A DNA stretch of 64,000 bases from Prevotella lacticifex (GCF_019973375.1 NZ_BPTV01000001.1:1612001-1676000), one strand, 5' to 3'. Counted from the stretch's first letter, positions 36,294-44,908 are shown. Translations and numbers: made by a program. The notes: generated from the sequence alone by a model not told the origin.

Positions 36294-38759
36294 TTATATA
36301 AACAGACTCCCTACCTGGAACACGGCGGCACTGATTATCCATGCCAATGCCGTGGTGTATGTAGCAGCGAAGATGGCCCACTTCCATTTGCCCGTCTCAC
36401 CCTTTATCGCAGCTATCGTAGCTATGCAGGGGAAGTAGAGCAACACGAACAGCAGATAGCTGTAGGCCGTCAGCTTAGCCGTGGGCTCCACAGCCTGAGG
36501 AGTGGTGTGATGGAGTTCGGCAAGGTCGGCACAGATAGCCTTGTGCATCCTTTCGTATTTTCCGCCCTCATCGTTATATCCGTTGTCGTCCTGGAAGCTG
36601 TCGTCGTTGCTATAGAGCACACCCATCGTCGAGGCCACAATCTCCTTGGCACCGACACCGGCAAGCAATCCTACGTCGAGTTTCCAGTTGAAACCCTGCG
36701 GCATGAATACGGGCTCCACTGCCTTGCCAATCGACGACAGATAGCTCTGTTCCTGCTGTTGCTGGTCGTCCAAGCCCTGAGGGTGGGGAAAATAGCTCAG
36801 CGCCCACACAATGATCGACGCCACGAGAATGATGCCGCCCATCTTCTTCAGATATTGCTTGCCCTTCTCCCACGTGTGGCGGCCTAAAGCTTTCAGCGTC
36901 GGGAAACGGTAGGGAGGAAGCTCCATGACGAACGGTGTATCCTCGCCCTTGAACATGAACTTCGTGAAGAGTTTGCTCATGATGACCGCCACAACAATGC
37001 CGACAAGATAGAGCGACATCATGATGAACGGCGATGCCGTGCGCGAGAAGAACGTGCCGATAATCATGATATATATAGGTATACGGGCCTCGCAGCTCAT
37101 CAGCGGCAGTATCAGCATCGTCACTAATCGTGAGCGGCGGCTCTCTATAGTGCGGGTCGACATGATGGCCGGAACATTGCAGCCGAAACCCATAATCAGC
37201 GGGATAAACGACTTGCCGTGGAGTCCCATATTGTGCATCAGTTTGTCCATCATGAATGCAGCGCGCGACATATAGCCGGAATCCTCCATGAACGAGATAA
37301 AGAGATAGAGAATGAGAATCTGAGGCAGGAACGAGGCTACCGACCCCACACCGCCGATGACTCCGTCGACGAGCATCGCCTGTACGGGACCCTCGGGCAG
37401 AACTACCGTGAGTTTCTCGCCGACCCACCCGAAGAACGTGTCGAGCCAGTCCTGAGGATAGGAGCCAAGCCAGAAAGTGCAGATGAACATCAGTGCCAGA
37501 ACACAGAGGAAGATGGGAAAACCGAAGAACTTATTCGTCAGAATATTGTCGAGAACATGCGTGGCGTGGTATGTCTCCTGGTTCGTACCCTCCTTGTAGC
37601 CGGCCTCCTCCAATGCTCCGCGGATGAATCCATACTTCGCGTCCATGATGGCCGTCTCACTGTCCTGAAGAGTCTCCTCCTTCACGCGGGCAGCGGCCTC
37701 GTCGCGGTGCTCGAGAATCTCCTGAGCGTCGGGAAACTGCCGGATGTAGTCCTCAACGTCCTTATCGTGCTCAAGGAGCTTTATGGCAAGATAGCGCGTC
37801 GAGAACTTCTGACGCACGTCGAGCTCTTGCTTCAGATGCTCCTGCATGTTCTTGATGCCGTGCTCTATCTCATGGCCGTGGTTGATGTGGATGTGACGGA
37901 AGTTCAGACTCTTGTCCTCCGTTCCCTCGTAAGTCTCAATGACGGTATGGAAGAGTTCCTTAACGCCCACACCGGTCTTGAACACCGTAGGCACCATAGG
38001 AATGCCGAAGAGCTTCGACAGCTTGTCGAGGTTAAAACGGTCGCCCCGCTGCTTAATCTCGTCAAACATATTCAGTGCCACGACCATCCGCAGGTGCATG
38101 TCGATGAGCTGTGTGGTGAGATACAGATTGCGCTCAAGATTCGACGAGTCGATGACGTTTATCACCACATCGGGGGTCTTGTCGACGAGCTGCTTCCTGA
38201 CGTAGAGCTCCTCGGGACTATAAGCCGACAGACTGTAGGTGCCGGGGAGGTCGACGAGCTCAAAATGATAACCCTCAAAATCGGCGTAGCCGGCCTTGGC
38301 GTCAACGGTGACACCGGAGTAGTTGCCAACGCGCTCATGAGCCCCCGAGGCAAAATTGAACAGTGATGTCTTTCCGCAATTAGGATTGCCCACAAGGGCC
38401 ACACGGATTGTCTTGCGCTTTTTCGATGCGGCATCCTCCATCTCGTCGGGAGTGAGCATCTGGTCGTCGGGGTCAGGCTTTTCTATCTCCATACCGGGAC
38501 TGACGGTCTCCGGTTTCTCTATCTTGCGGGCTTCCTCTATCGATATGACATCTATCAGCGCAGCCTCGCTGTGGCGCAAGCTGACCTCATAACCCATTAT
38601 CCTGTATTTGACTGGATCCTTCAGAGGGGCGTTGAGCATGACGTCAACTTTCTTACCTTTGATGAATCCCATCTCGATGATGCGCTTGCGGAAACCACCG
38701 TGGCCGTTAACCTTAACGATAATTCCGCTCTCGCCGGTTTTTAACTCTGATAACTTCAT
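36294..38759 (-). CDS. feoB: ferrous iron transporter, FeoA-FeoB fusion
   Basis: Inner-membrane Fe(II) uptake protein with the small SH3-like FeoA domain fused at the N-terminus (residues 1 to about 75; ESGIIVKVNGHGGFRKRIIEMGFIKG), usual in Bacteroidetes. GTPase domain: G1 GNPNCGKTSLFN (about 124-135), G3 DLPGTYSL, G4 LNMFDE. After the helical GDI region come two Gate domains (FGFPIFLCVLALMF, PLIMGFGCNVPAIMSTRTIE with the conserved Cys, LLAGVGAKEIVASTMG). 821 residues is full length. Single-gene unit with own -7 box and a terminator. Confidence 0.96.
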   Translation of the reverse strand: MKLSELKTGESGIIVKVNGHGGFRKRIIEMGFIKGKKVDVMLNAPLKDPVKYRIMGYEVSLRHSEAALIDVISIEEARKIEKPETVSPGMEIEKPDPDDQMLTPDEMEDAASKKRKTIRVALVGNPNCGKTSLFNFASGAHERVGNYSGVTVDAKAGYADFEGYHFELVDLPGTYSLSAYSPEELYVRKQLVDKTPDVVINVIDSSNLERNLYLTTQLIDMHLRMVVALNMFDEIKQRGDRFNLDKLSKLFGIPMVPTVFKTGVGVKELFHTVIETYEGTEDKSLNFRHIHINHGHEIEHGIKNMQEHLKQELDVRQKFSTRYLAIKLLEHDKDVEDYIRQFPDAQEILEHRDEAAARVKEETLQDSETAIMDAKYGFIRGALEEAGYKEGTNQETYHATHVLDNILTNKFFGFPIFLCVLALMFICTFWLGSYPQDWLDTFFGWVGEKLTVVLPEGPVQAMLVDGVIGGVGSVASFLPQILILYLFISFMEDSGYMSRAAFMMDKLMHNMGLHGKSFIPLIMGFGCNVPAIMSTRTIESRRSRLVTMLILPLMSCEARIPIYIMIIGTFFSRTASPFIMMSLYLVGIVVAVIMSKLFTKFMFKGEDTPFVMELPPYRFPTLKALGRHTWEKGKQYLKKMGGIILVASIIVWALSYFPHPQGLDDQQQQEQSYLSSIGKAVEPVFMPQGFNWKLDVGLLAGVGAKEIVASTMGVLYSNDDSFQDDNGYNDEGGKYERMHKAICADLAELHHTTPQAVEPTAKLTAYSYLLFVLLYFPCIATIAAIKGETGKWKWAIFAATYTTALAWIISAAVFQVGSLFI

Positions 38760-38785
38760 TATTTACTATAATTCTTTTTCGAATG

Positions 38786-38793
38786 CAAAAGTA
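38786..38793 (-). promoter_or_regulatory. feoAB -7 box (TACTTTTG)
   Basis: Minus-strand TAnnTTTG, 27 nt before the ATG. The expected -33 TTTG is not obvious. Confidence 0.5.
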
Positions 38794-38894
38794 ACTATAA
38801 TTTTTTTCAATCGGGTTGCATTTCACCCTTTATAATGAAAAATACCTAATAATGATGATACCTAATCGCCACCGCCCCCACACACTACACCATT

Positions 38895-39095
38895 GTTGCA
38901 CCTATCCAACGGGGGCGGGATTCATCCCCCGTCCTCGCAGCTGCAGGGTGTTATTTTTGATTTCACACATATAGAACGTTTCATCCTCATCTTCGCTGCT
39001 GGGGGAAATTTGTTTAGAATCTTGCCCGATGCCGGCAGGACGGGGATAAACCCCGTCCCTACGGCAGCAGAGTGATGCAAGCGTCTTATTATCAA
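38895..39095. repeat. Two REP-like palindromes in opposite orientation
   Basis: GGGGGCGGGATTCATCCCCCGTC (about 38910-38931, followed by CGCAGCTGCAGGG) and GACGGGGATAAACCCCGTCCC (39028-39058), the latter with the tail TCTTATTATCAACGG. Palindromic with a 5-nt loop; same family as copies at 8.0, 42.1, 42.2 and 49.1/50.97 kb. Confidence 0.75.
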
Positions 39096-39126
39096 CGGAT
39101 TGCAGGGAAATTATGGTGACGGCAAT

Positions 39127-39564
39127 TCATTCCACCTCGATGAATACCGGCTCGCCCTCGTCGCGGTGACTGATAATCTGCATCAGACGGTAGAGGGTGC
39201 GGTGGCTGTCGGTGACACGGCCCACCTCGGTGTTGCGGCCTACGAGGATGCAGCCTTTCGTGTCGGCGGAGGTGTTGCCGCTATGGATGCGGATGCCGGA
39301 GTATTTGGGCACGCCGACGAGCAGGGGAAGCCAGCGCTTGAACCGTGGGCTCATGGTCACGACCACGGGGTAGCGCCCTTCGGGGATGGCGGTCTTGCCC
39401 TTGGTCTTGCGGCCGCCGTGGTGGAAGTCAATCCAATGGGGCTCAAGGGTGTCGCAGAAGTACTTCCACGGTGATAACTTGCCGCTCTCAAGGCGGCGGG
39501 TATAGAGGCGACCGATGGTGTAGGTCGGACGCTTCGCAATGCGTTTCAATTGAAGTTCTATCAT
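39127..39564 (-). CDS. DUF5675 family protein
   Basis: 145-residue protein matching DUF5675, a family of small, probably cell-wall-active or phage-derived proteins of unknown activity. Seen: TYTIGRLYTRRLESGK, CDTLEP, KTAIPEGRYPVVVTMSPRF, and IRIHSGNTSADTKGCILVG, in which the His, Asp and Cys look like an active-site set (inference from their spacing). No signal peptide. Last gene of the minus-strand accessory unit, 232 bp after the VirE-DUF3987 gene. In Bacteroidales such proteins often sit beside VirE-type and HU-like genes, as an alternative to an amidase. Confidence 0.8.
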   Translation of the reverse strand: MIELQLKRIAKRPTYTIGRLYTRRLESGKLSPWKYFCDTLEPHWIDFHHGGRKTKGKTAIPEGRYPVVVTMSPRFKRWLPLLVGVPKYSGIRIHSGNTSADTKGCILVGRNTEVGRVTDSHRTLYRLMQIISHRDEGEPVFIEVE

Positions 39565-39796
39565 GATTATAGAATACCCTCAAAAGACCCTCCCGGCCTC
39601 CCTAAAAGGGAGGAGAGAGCCCTACCAGGAGAGCGGGTATAAGGGTGTGGTTTTTTTAATGGTTAAACAATTGAATGGTTTTGATGGGTATCGCGGTCCT
39701 CTCCCTTTTAGGGAGAGTTAGAGAGGGTCCGGAGAGTTAGAGAGGGGTCTTCCGATACCTATAAATGTAGCGGTGTAGCGGTGTAGCAGTGTAGCG
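39565..39796. other. Intergenic region with hairpins and an 8-bp array
   Basis: Two hairpins built on CTCTCCCTTTTAGGGAGAG-like arms (near 39605 and 39710) and (GTAGCGGT)n at about 39767-39795. Homologous to 7081-7206. Confidence 0.65.
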
Positions 39797-42082
39797 CTAA
39801 AGTTTCTTGTATTTCATGCCCTTGTCACCCTTATGCCTTGGCAATGCGTCTATCCATCCGGCTTCCTTCCACCGGCAAATGATGGTGCGGGCTGTGGATT
39901 CGGAGATGTCGTTTTTCAGCGCGAGGATGTCGTGTGAGGTGAACGTGTCGGCCAAGCGGTCGAAGACGGCGCGGTTCTTGCTCTTGCGGGTGTTGTCGCT
40001 GTCGGCGGCATACTGCTTGCGGAGGACGTCGCCGAAGAGGCGGCACTGCTCCTGAAGGACATATTCGGCCATCATCAGGGCGAAGTCGATGACGTGCTTC
40101 GTCTCTTTTTCACCAGAGAGCAGACAGGCCACTACGCCACAGCGCATGCCGATGACGGCGGCACGGCGGCGGTAGGTGTCCATCACGCGGTCGATGCGCT
40201 CCATGGCCTGCTGACGCTTGTTCTCGACCCACTGGGCGATGGCCTTGCGCAGCCGTGGGGTATCGACAAAGCCATGCTTGGCGCGCAGGGTGTTCACGGC
40301 GCTGAGGATGGCCTGAGCGTCACGGTCTTTCCTGTCTTGAAAGGTGGGCATCGGGGCAAAAGCCGAGTCGGGCATCTCGGCTACGATGACTCGCGAAGAA
40401 AGACCGTTCTCGATGTTCTCACCCTTGAAGCACTTGCCAAGGGCTCCGTATGTTCCGAGGATGGTCCAGTTGTAGCCCACATTGACCATTCCGCTCTCGG
40501 CCTGGTCGGAGTTGTAGTCCTGACCCCATTCATCGTGGTCGAAGGCCAGACGGTAGATGTCATACTTACTTGACCACGAGCCCGCGCCGTTGGTCTTGCG
40601 CAGTGTGTCGAGCTCTGAACAGAACGAGTAGAGGGTGTGGCCTTGGGCGTTCTTGAGCCTTTTGAGGAGCGTTGAGCAGGATATGGTGATGGGCACATCC
40701 CTTATCAGCACCTCCGGTTCGGGGTCGAGTTTCTCGTTGGCACGGCGGTTCTTGCGTTTCTTCTTCCACTCGTCCTCCTTGCGTCGTCCCTGCTCGTCGT
40801 CCTCGTCCATGGGTCCGCGCCACAGGTCGATGATGTCCTTGCAGACACTCTTGCCCGAGGCCTGCTCACCGACGACGATACTCATCAGCCCCAAGCGCTG
40901 CTCACGGCCGTCGCAATATCGGAAGGTGACATCGTCGGCATAGGCGGCAGCCATCGGGAGCAAGGCACAGAGCGCCGGCATCCGCATCTTCTCCGGCACT
41001 CCCGTGAGACTCTGCTTCAAACCGGGGATGGGAGGAATGGCGTTCTCGGCATTAGTGGGATTGGCGGGCGCGGTGTCGACGGTCTCCTCCGGTTCCTCCT
41101 CCTTCTCAGCCCGATTCTTCGAGAGTTGGGCTATCTGTTCGGCCCTTGCGTTGATGCGCTGCACGGTGGCCGACATGATCTTCGAGTCGTCGTGATATTT
41201 GGCGTAGAAGTCGTGGATGAGCTGGCGGCAGTCGGACTCTTTATAGAATTCAGGCATCCGTTGCTCCACCACCGCCATGGCCTCAGCCTCTGACAAGAGC
41301 CGCGCGGCACCGACACTGAGGATGGCAAGCAGTGAGTTGTGGCGGGAGCCGCGAGCGTTGATGTCCACGTCTTTCAGTCCCGCCTGTTCACGGCAGAGGT
41401 CGAAGACGAAGAGCGGCTTGGCAGGCACGGGGGCTGTTGTGTCTATAGTTTCTATAGGCTCTATAGTTTCTATAGCTTCTATAGCTTCTATAGGCTCTAT
41501 AGATTCTATAGGCTCTATAGCCCCGAACAGCTTCTCCTCATCGAGAAAGAGCACATATTCTTCTGGCACTGCAAACGAGCAGCGCGCCAGGTCCTTGCAA
41601 GCCTCATCGAAAGTCTCTAAGCCAATCTGCTTCGAGAGCCATTGCTGCGCCTCCACGAGTCCCTTGCCCTGCGGAATAATGAACACTAAGCGAAGGCCCT
41701 CGCCGCTGGGTGTCTTATGAGCAAGGACGATGCCTAACTCTTTGGCTCGATCCTTGACTTTCTCATTGAAAAAGACTTCGGGCGAACCCTTGATGTGGTC
41801 GATGTCAAGTATCGACAGTCCCGAGGCTATAGCCTCAGCATTGAGTCGCCGCCCGTTCTTGAAATGTGCGTGAAAACAGAAGGCAGGGAGCCGCTTCTTC
41901 AACTCGGTCTTCTTTGTCTCGAAGTTTTCGCGGCTCATCTCGCCCCGCAGCATCTGTTCATGGCAGTCGGCAATCTCGGCGCAGGTCTGGCCGACGATCG
42001 TCGAGCGCATCACAGTATGAAAAATATCTGTGGTGCATGGCACCGTATGGTGCGAACGAATATTTGAGATGTAATCAAACAT
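39797..42082 (-). CDS. BT4734/VirE-N plus DUF3987 primase/helicase-like protein
   Basis: 761 residues. Residues about 1-185 form the BT4734/VirE-type N-terminal domain (LPAFCFHAHFKNGRRLNAEA, SGLSILDIDHI, HKTPSGEGLRLVFIIP). Residues about 188-215 are an Ile-Glu-x tripeptide repeat encoded by a 9-bp DNA array. Then a DUF3987 ATPase-like region (IVVGEQASGKSVCKDII as Walker A) and a C-terminal winged-helix-like end. Such proteins resemble replication proteins of mobile elements, but none has a proven role. It follows Bro-N, DUF3127 and a small gene on one strand; a 159-bp gap with REP palindromes lies upstream. Confidence 0.85.
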   Translation of the reverse strand: MFDYISNIRSHHTVPCTTDIFHTVMRSTIVGQTCAEIADCHEQMLRGEMSRENFETKKTELKKRLPAFCFHAHFKNGRRLNAEAIASGLSILDIDHIKGSPEVFFNEKVKDRAKELGIVLAHKTPSGEGLRLVFIIPQGKGLVEAQQWLSKQIGLETFDEACKDLARCSFAVPEEYVLFLDEEKLFGAIEPIESIEPIEAIEAIETIEPIETIDTTAPVPAKPLFVFDLCREQAGLKDVDINARGSRHNSLLAILSVGAARLLSEAEAMAVVEQRMPEFYKESDCRQLIHDFYAKYHDDSKIMSATVQRINARAEQIAQLSKNRAEKEEEPEETVDTAPANPTNAENAIPPIPGLKQSLTGVPEKMRMPALCALLPMAAAYADDVTFRYCDGREQRLGLMSIVVGEQASGKSVCKDIIDLWRGPMDEDDEQGRRKEDEWKKKRKNRRANEKLDPEPEVLIRDVPITISCSTLLKRLKNAQGHTLYSFCSELDTLRKTNGAGSWSSKYDIYRLAFDHDEWGQDYNSDQAESGMVNVGYNWTILGTYGALGKCFKGENIENGLSSRVIVAEMPDSAFAPMPTFQDRKDRDAQAILSAVNTLRAKHGFVDTPRLRKAIAQWVENKRQQAMERIDRVMDTYRRRAAVIGMRCGVVACLLSGEKETKHVIDFALMMAEYVLQEQCRLFGDVLRKQYAADSDNTRKSKNRAVFDRLADTFTSHDILALKNDISESTARTIICRWKEAGWIDALPRHKGDKGMKYKKL
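41443..41523. repeat. 9-bp tandem array inside the VirE-DUF3987 gene
   Basis: Nine units of CTATAGNNN. Period 9 keeps the frame and encodes (Ile-Glu-Pro/Ser/Ala/Thr)n between two domains, so changes in unit number would lengthen or shorten a linker without a frameshift. Same 9-mer as the array at 9901-10053. Confidence 0.92.
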
Positions 42083-42099
42083 ATTTTTATTGTTTTTAA

Positions 42100-42240
42100 T
42101 GTAGGGGCGTGGTTTATCCCCGCCCTAACCCCCGAATGGCAACCAATCATGGCGTTTCCATTTGTTTCTTGGGGTGGGATGGGGATGCCCCCCGCCCTAC
42201 GTTCTTGGGGTGAGGGCGGGGATGAACCCCGCCCCTTCGC
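42100..42240. repeat. REP-like palindromes upstream of the VirE gene
   Basis: GGGGCGTGGTTTATCCCCGCCC at about 42104 and GAGGGCGGGGATGAACCCCGCCCC near 42211, plus a third, shorter GGGATGGGGATGCCCCCCGCCC. They split the unit between the small gene and the VirE gene. Confidence 0.75.
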
Positions 42241-42241
42241 T

Positions 42242-42550
42242 TTATTCCTCCATATTCTGTTCCACGAAGCTTGCGGCATCGTCCACCTCGTCGTAGATGA
42301 TCTCCGCAGGGTCGGTGGTTTCCTCGCGTGGAATGCTCATGTAGAGCCGGATGCGCTTGCTGTTGACCGTGGTCGTGGAGTGCTTCGTCTTGAACTGCCG
42401 CTTGGGCAGCTGCTCAGATTCGTTGCTCTCACTGTAGGCCCGGAAGCTGAACTCCTCGGGCGAGTTTTGACAGATGGTGCCACGCACACGCTTCGGTGTG
42501 GCAAGGATGCGACGGTAGTCGTCATCGGATAATATCAGATTAATCTTCAT
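42242..42550 (-). CDS. small hypothetical protein in the Bro-N/VirE unit
   Basis: Not recognised. From ATG 42550 the protein is 102 residues (MKINLILSDDDYRRILATP), acidic at the C-terminus (ETTDPAEIIYDEVDDAASFVEQ). The start overlaps the end of the Bro-N gene by 11 nt, consistent with coupled translation; a longer form starting 18 nt upstream (MKKRLT) is possible. It is single-domain, with no signal peptide or membrane segment. The residues KRQFKTKHSTTTVNSKRIRL form a basic patch that might contact nucleic acid. Confidence 0.65.
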   Translation of the reverse strand: MKINLILSDDDYRRILATPKRVRGTICQNSPEEFSFRAYSESNESEQLPKRQFKTKHSTTTVNSKRIRLYMSIPREETTDPAEIIYDEVDDAASFVEQNMEE

Positions 42551-43328
42551 TGTCAGTCTTTTTTTCAATCATCGGAATAATACCTATTTTCTTAAGAATG
42601 TCGTAGAGAAAGAGCCGGCCGCGCTGCGTCCATCGTGTGTACATCTTGCAGCCGTCGGTGCCGTCGTTGTGGCGGTAGTTGAATGTGTAGCTCTGCACCA
42701 GTCCCCGGTCCTTGTAGGCCGCATAGAGCACCCACTGTCCGCCGACGCTGTACTGTATGCCGGCGCGGTTGAGGATGCGGTTGAAGGCCACTGCCGACAT
42801 ACCGTAGTCCTGTGCCACCTGCGAGACGCTCACCGTCTCGGGGCAGGCGAGAATCAGGGCGGTGTAATCGGCCAAAGGCTGCAACTTCCTCACCCGCTGC
42901 TCAGCCTCGCGTCGCATGTTCTGCTCCTGTTGGAGATTCTTCAGCAGTGCGATGCCGAACTCCGGTGATGCGATGATCTTCTCTATTGTTGGTGCCGTGG
43001 CATAAGCCCCGTGGCGGCGGATGGAGGGCAGCACCTCGGCGGTGACCCAACGCTTGAAGACCTTCGCCTGCGGGAGCTTCGAGGAGAGGACAAGGGAGTA
43101 GAGACCCGACTCGTTGATGATGGTAACATCCTGCTCTCCACCGGGGGTCGGTATTTTACCGACCCCTTTGTCTTCGGCATCTACATGTGCTGCAACAGCA
43201 TCAGCGGTTCTTGAATATCCAAGTGCCATTGCCACGTCCTTTCCCACGAACCACGGTTCCCCGTCTTTTTCTATTGCCCGGATATCCCCGAACATCTCGT
43301 GATGAAAGTTTATCAACTCGTTGTTCAT
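42540..43328 (-). CDS. Bro-N / KilAC domain antirepressor-like protein
   Basis: 262 residues. N-terminal Bro-N domain (about 1-125; FVGKDVAMALGYSRTADAV, TIINESGLYSLVLSSKLPQAKVF, LPSIRRHGAYATAP), a short helical linker (NLQQEQNMRREAEQRVRKL), and a C-terminal KilAC-type domain (VSVSQVAQDYGMSAVAFNRILNRAGIQYSVGGQWVL, TRWTQRGRLFLYDIL). Phage and plasmid antirepressors have this layout and act by binding DNA or a repressor. The start overlaps the DUF3127 stop by ATGA. This is the intact member of three copies in the window; the others at 7.2-7.7 and 7.7-8.0 kb are degraded. Confidence 0.92.
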   Translation of the reverse strand: MNNELINFHHEMFGDIRAIEKDGEPWFVGKDVAMALGYSRTADAVAAHVDAEDKGVGKIPTPGGEQDVTIINESGLYSLVLSSKLPQAKVFKRWVTAEVLPSIRRHGAYATAPTIEKIIASPEFGIALLKNLQQEQNMRREAEQRVRKLQPLADYTALILACPETVSVSQVAQDYGMSAVAFNRILNRAGIQYSVGGQWVLYAAYKDRGLVQSYTFNYRHNDGTDGCKMYTRWTQRGRLFLYDILKKIGIIPMIEKKTDNED

Positions 43329-43597
43329 CGCTTATCAATTTTTATGATTCGTACATTGTTATACCATCTTCCGTCCTTCTCGTGTGCGAAGAAGCTCAGT
43401 CCAGCCTCCACGATGTCGCCTTCCTTGAAGTCGGGGTTCTCGGCCCAGTCACCTCGCAGGGTGGCCACGATGAGGTCGGGATACATTACTTCATCTGTCG
43501 ATTCGAGCACGACCTCGCGGCTCTTCCACTCCTGTCCCGTGCGCTCCGAAGTGCCCTGACGAAGGGCAAGGAGCTTAAATACTTTGTATTCTCTCAT
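43325..43597 (-). CDS. DUF3127-like single-strand-binding-type (OB-fold) protein
   Basis: 90 residues. Pattern TGQEWKSREVVLEST, ATLRGDWAENPDFKEGDIVEAGLSFFAHEKDGRWYNNVRI matches DUF3127, a small OB-fold-like family (inferred from the alternating strand pattern and the family's known fold prediction). First gene of the unit; overlaps the Bro-N start by 4 nt. An auxiliary role in DNA handling with the VirE/DUF3987 protein is inference. Confidence 0.75.
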   Translation of the reverse strand: MREYKVFKLLALRQGTSERTGQEWKSREVVLESTDEVMYPDLIVATLRGDWAENPDFKEGDIVEAGLSFFAHEKDGRWYNNVRIIKIDKR

Positions 43598-43725
43598 ATA
43601 AATTAAAATTTTAAATTAATAAAACAAAGAAAAGAGAAGGTGGCCACCTCCAAATTTTGTACTCCCCCGGAACGGCTATTGCCATAACGAAAAGCACCGC
43701 AACCAGCAGCTAACTGATTACGGTG

Positions 43726-43733
43726 CAAAGATA
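43726..43733 (-). promoter_or_regulatory. -7 box of the DUF3127/Bro-N/VirE unit (TATCTTTG)
   Basis: Minus-strand TAnnTTTG followed by C, about 129 nt upstream of the DUF3127 start; no clear -33 match. Confidence 0.5.
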
Positions 43734-43812
43734 GAGTAAAAAGAAACCATGTCCGCCGAGTTGGTGAACATGGTCAAATGTTGGTAAGATTTAAGACCTT
43801 ACTTTAGAACTT

Positions 43813-44241
43813 CTAATCGACTGGGAAAAAAGCAGATATGGATTCGATGACAGCCTTGTCCCTCAGTAATTCGCTTGATGAAGGTTGGTAATTGCCGTCC
43901 TTTCTCACTTTCTGCTCGTTGGGCCCGCCATGCTCTTGGATGAACCTTCCGAAAGCCGAGGCCGACATCTCGTCGAGGCTCATGTTTCTGCGCAGATACA
44001 GATAGACGTGGCTCCAGTGGATGGTCCTTGTTTGCTCCATGTGCTGCGCCAGTCGCCTTAAAGCGTTGCTGAATGCGGTAGAATCAAAATAATCTCCGTC
44101 ATTGTTTTGTTCCTGTTCTTTTGAGGGCTGCCGGTAGTTGTTCACCGTCATGTAGCCGTCTCCCATGCATAGCTGCGAAATATTGCCGTTGATCTGTATG
44201 GCGCTCAGTGCACGAAGCATTTCTTCCTGGGTCATAATCAT
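43813..44241 (-). CDS. small protein with N-terminal GN..Q..GDG motif, partner of HIRAN gene
   Basis: 142 residues, family not recognised. After a short helix (MTQEEMLRALSA) comes INGNISQLCMGDGYMT followed by VNN, a predicted beta-strand stretch that aligns with the last residues of the upstream HIRAN protein. Then a Gln/Asn-rich linker and a helical C-terminal domain (FSNALRRLAQHMEQ, HWSHVYLYLRRNMSL, AFGRFIQEHGG). The start is 4 nt after the HIRAN gene stop; a second in-frame ATG is 6 nt downstream. The pair is transcribed together and very likely acts together. Confidence 0.7.
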   Translation of the reverse strand: MIMTQEEMLRALSAIQINGNISQLCMGDGYMTVNNYRQPSKEQEQNNDGDYFDSTAFSNALRRLAQHMEQTRTIHWSHVYLYLRRNMSLDEMSASAFGRFIQEHGGPNEQKVRKDGNYQPSSSELLRDKAVIESISAFFPVD

Positions 44242-44245
44242 CAGT

Positions 44246-44908
44246 TTATTGGTTGTTTGTAAGAAATCCGTTACCCAAAGCCACTTGATTGACTCCTCCG
44301 TCCACTTTCAACGTTGGGGCGCATGCATGGGCATTCAGGGAATATTTGTCGTGCTCGATGCTGTTTAGGATAGCAGTCAGCGTTTGCTGGGGGATGATAC
44401 AAGTGCATTTGTCCCGCATGTAGGTAAGACAGTAATACAAGGCCTCCTTTTTCTCCGTCGGCATCGTGTCGAGGGACCGTACCACTTTGGAGAAGTTGTC
44501 CAATGGGATAAAATCCTTGGGAATGTCAGACCATTTGAAAAGTTTCAGTTCCTCACCATTTATGACGGGATAGGCCATGAGCGAGGTATTGAACCCCGGC
44601 AGAAGTCCCACGACATGTAGAAAGATTTGTGTGTCGTGGTGCAGTTTCATCAGGAAGTGCGCCTTCCGTGTTTCTTGGCTGCTGATATATCCTATCAGAC
44701 GCATGCCGTCCTGACAGTCAAGAACCTTCACGGCAAGCGGGTCGTACTTGTTCTGAGGCTCTGCCATGAGCATCATCTGATGTCCAGGCGCTTCCTTAAG
44801 ATAGTCGTCGAGCTTTTCAGGGGCCGTGTGGTGCCGGGTCCCCACAATGGTGAGAAGCATTCCGATAGATTTGGGTTGGTATGGTTGCGAGGCTGTATAT
44901 CCTTCCAT
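44246..44908 (-). CDS. HIRAN-like domain protein
   Basis: 220 residues. Residues about 17-85 match a HIRAN domain (LLTIVGTRHHT, MLMAEPQNKYDPLAVKVL, RLIGYI), which in HLTF and related proteins binds DNA 3' ends. Here it is free-standing, not attached to a helicase or nuclease. The middle is helical and of unknown type. The last 20 residues (VDGGVNQVALGNGFLT, then NN) resemble residues 13-31 of the downstream protein. An ISAs1-family IS lies 183 bp upstream. Function unknown; DNA-end sensing is plausible. Confidence 0.72.
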   Translation of the reverse strand: MEGYTASQPYQPKSIGMLLTIVGTRHHTAPEKLDDYLKEAPGHQMMLMAEPQNKYDPLAVKVLDCQDGMRLIGYISSQETRKAHFLMKLHHDTQIFLHVVGLLPGFNTSLMAYPVINGEELKLFKWSDIPKDFIPLDNFSKVVRSLDTMPTEKKEALYYCLTYMRDKCTCIIPQQTLTAILNSIEHDKYSLNAHACAPTLKVDGGVNQVALGNGFLTNNQ

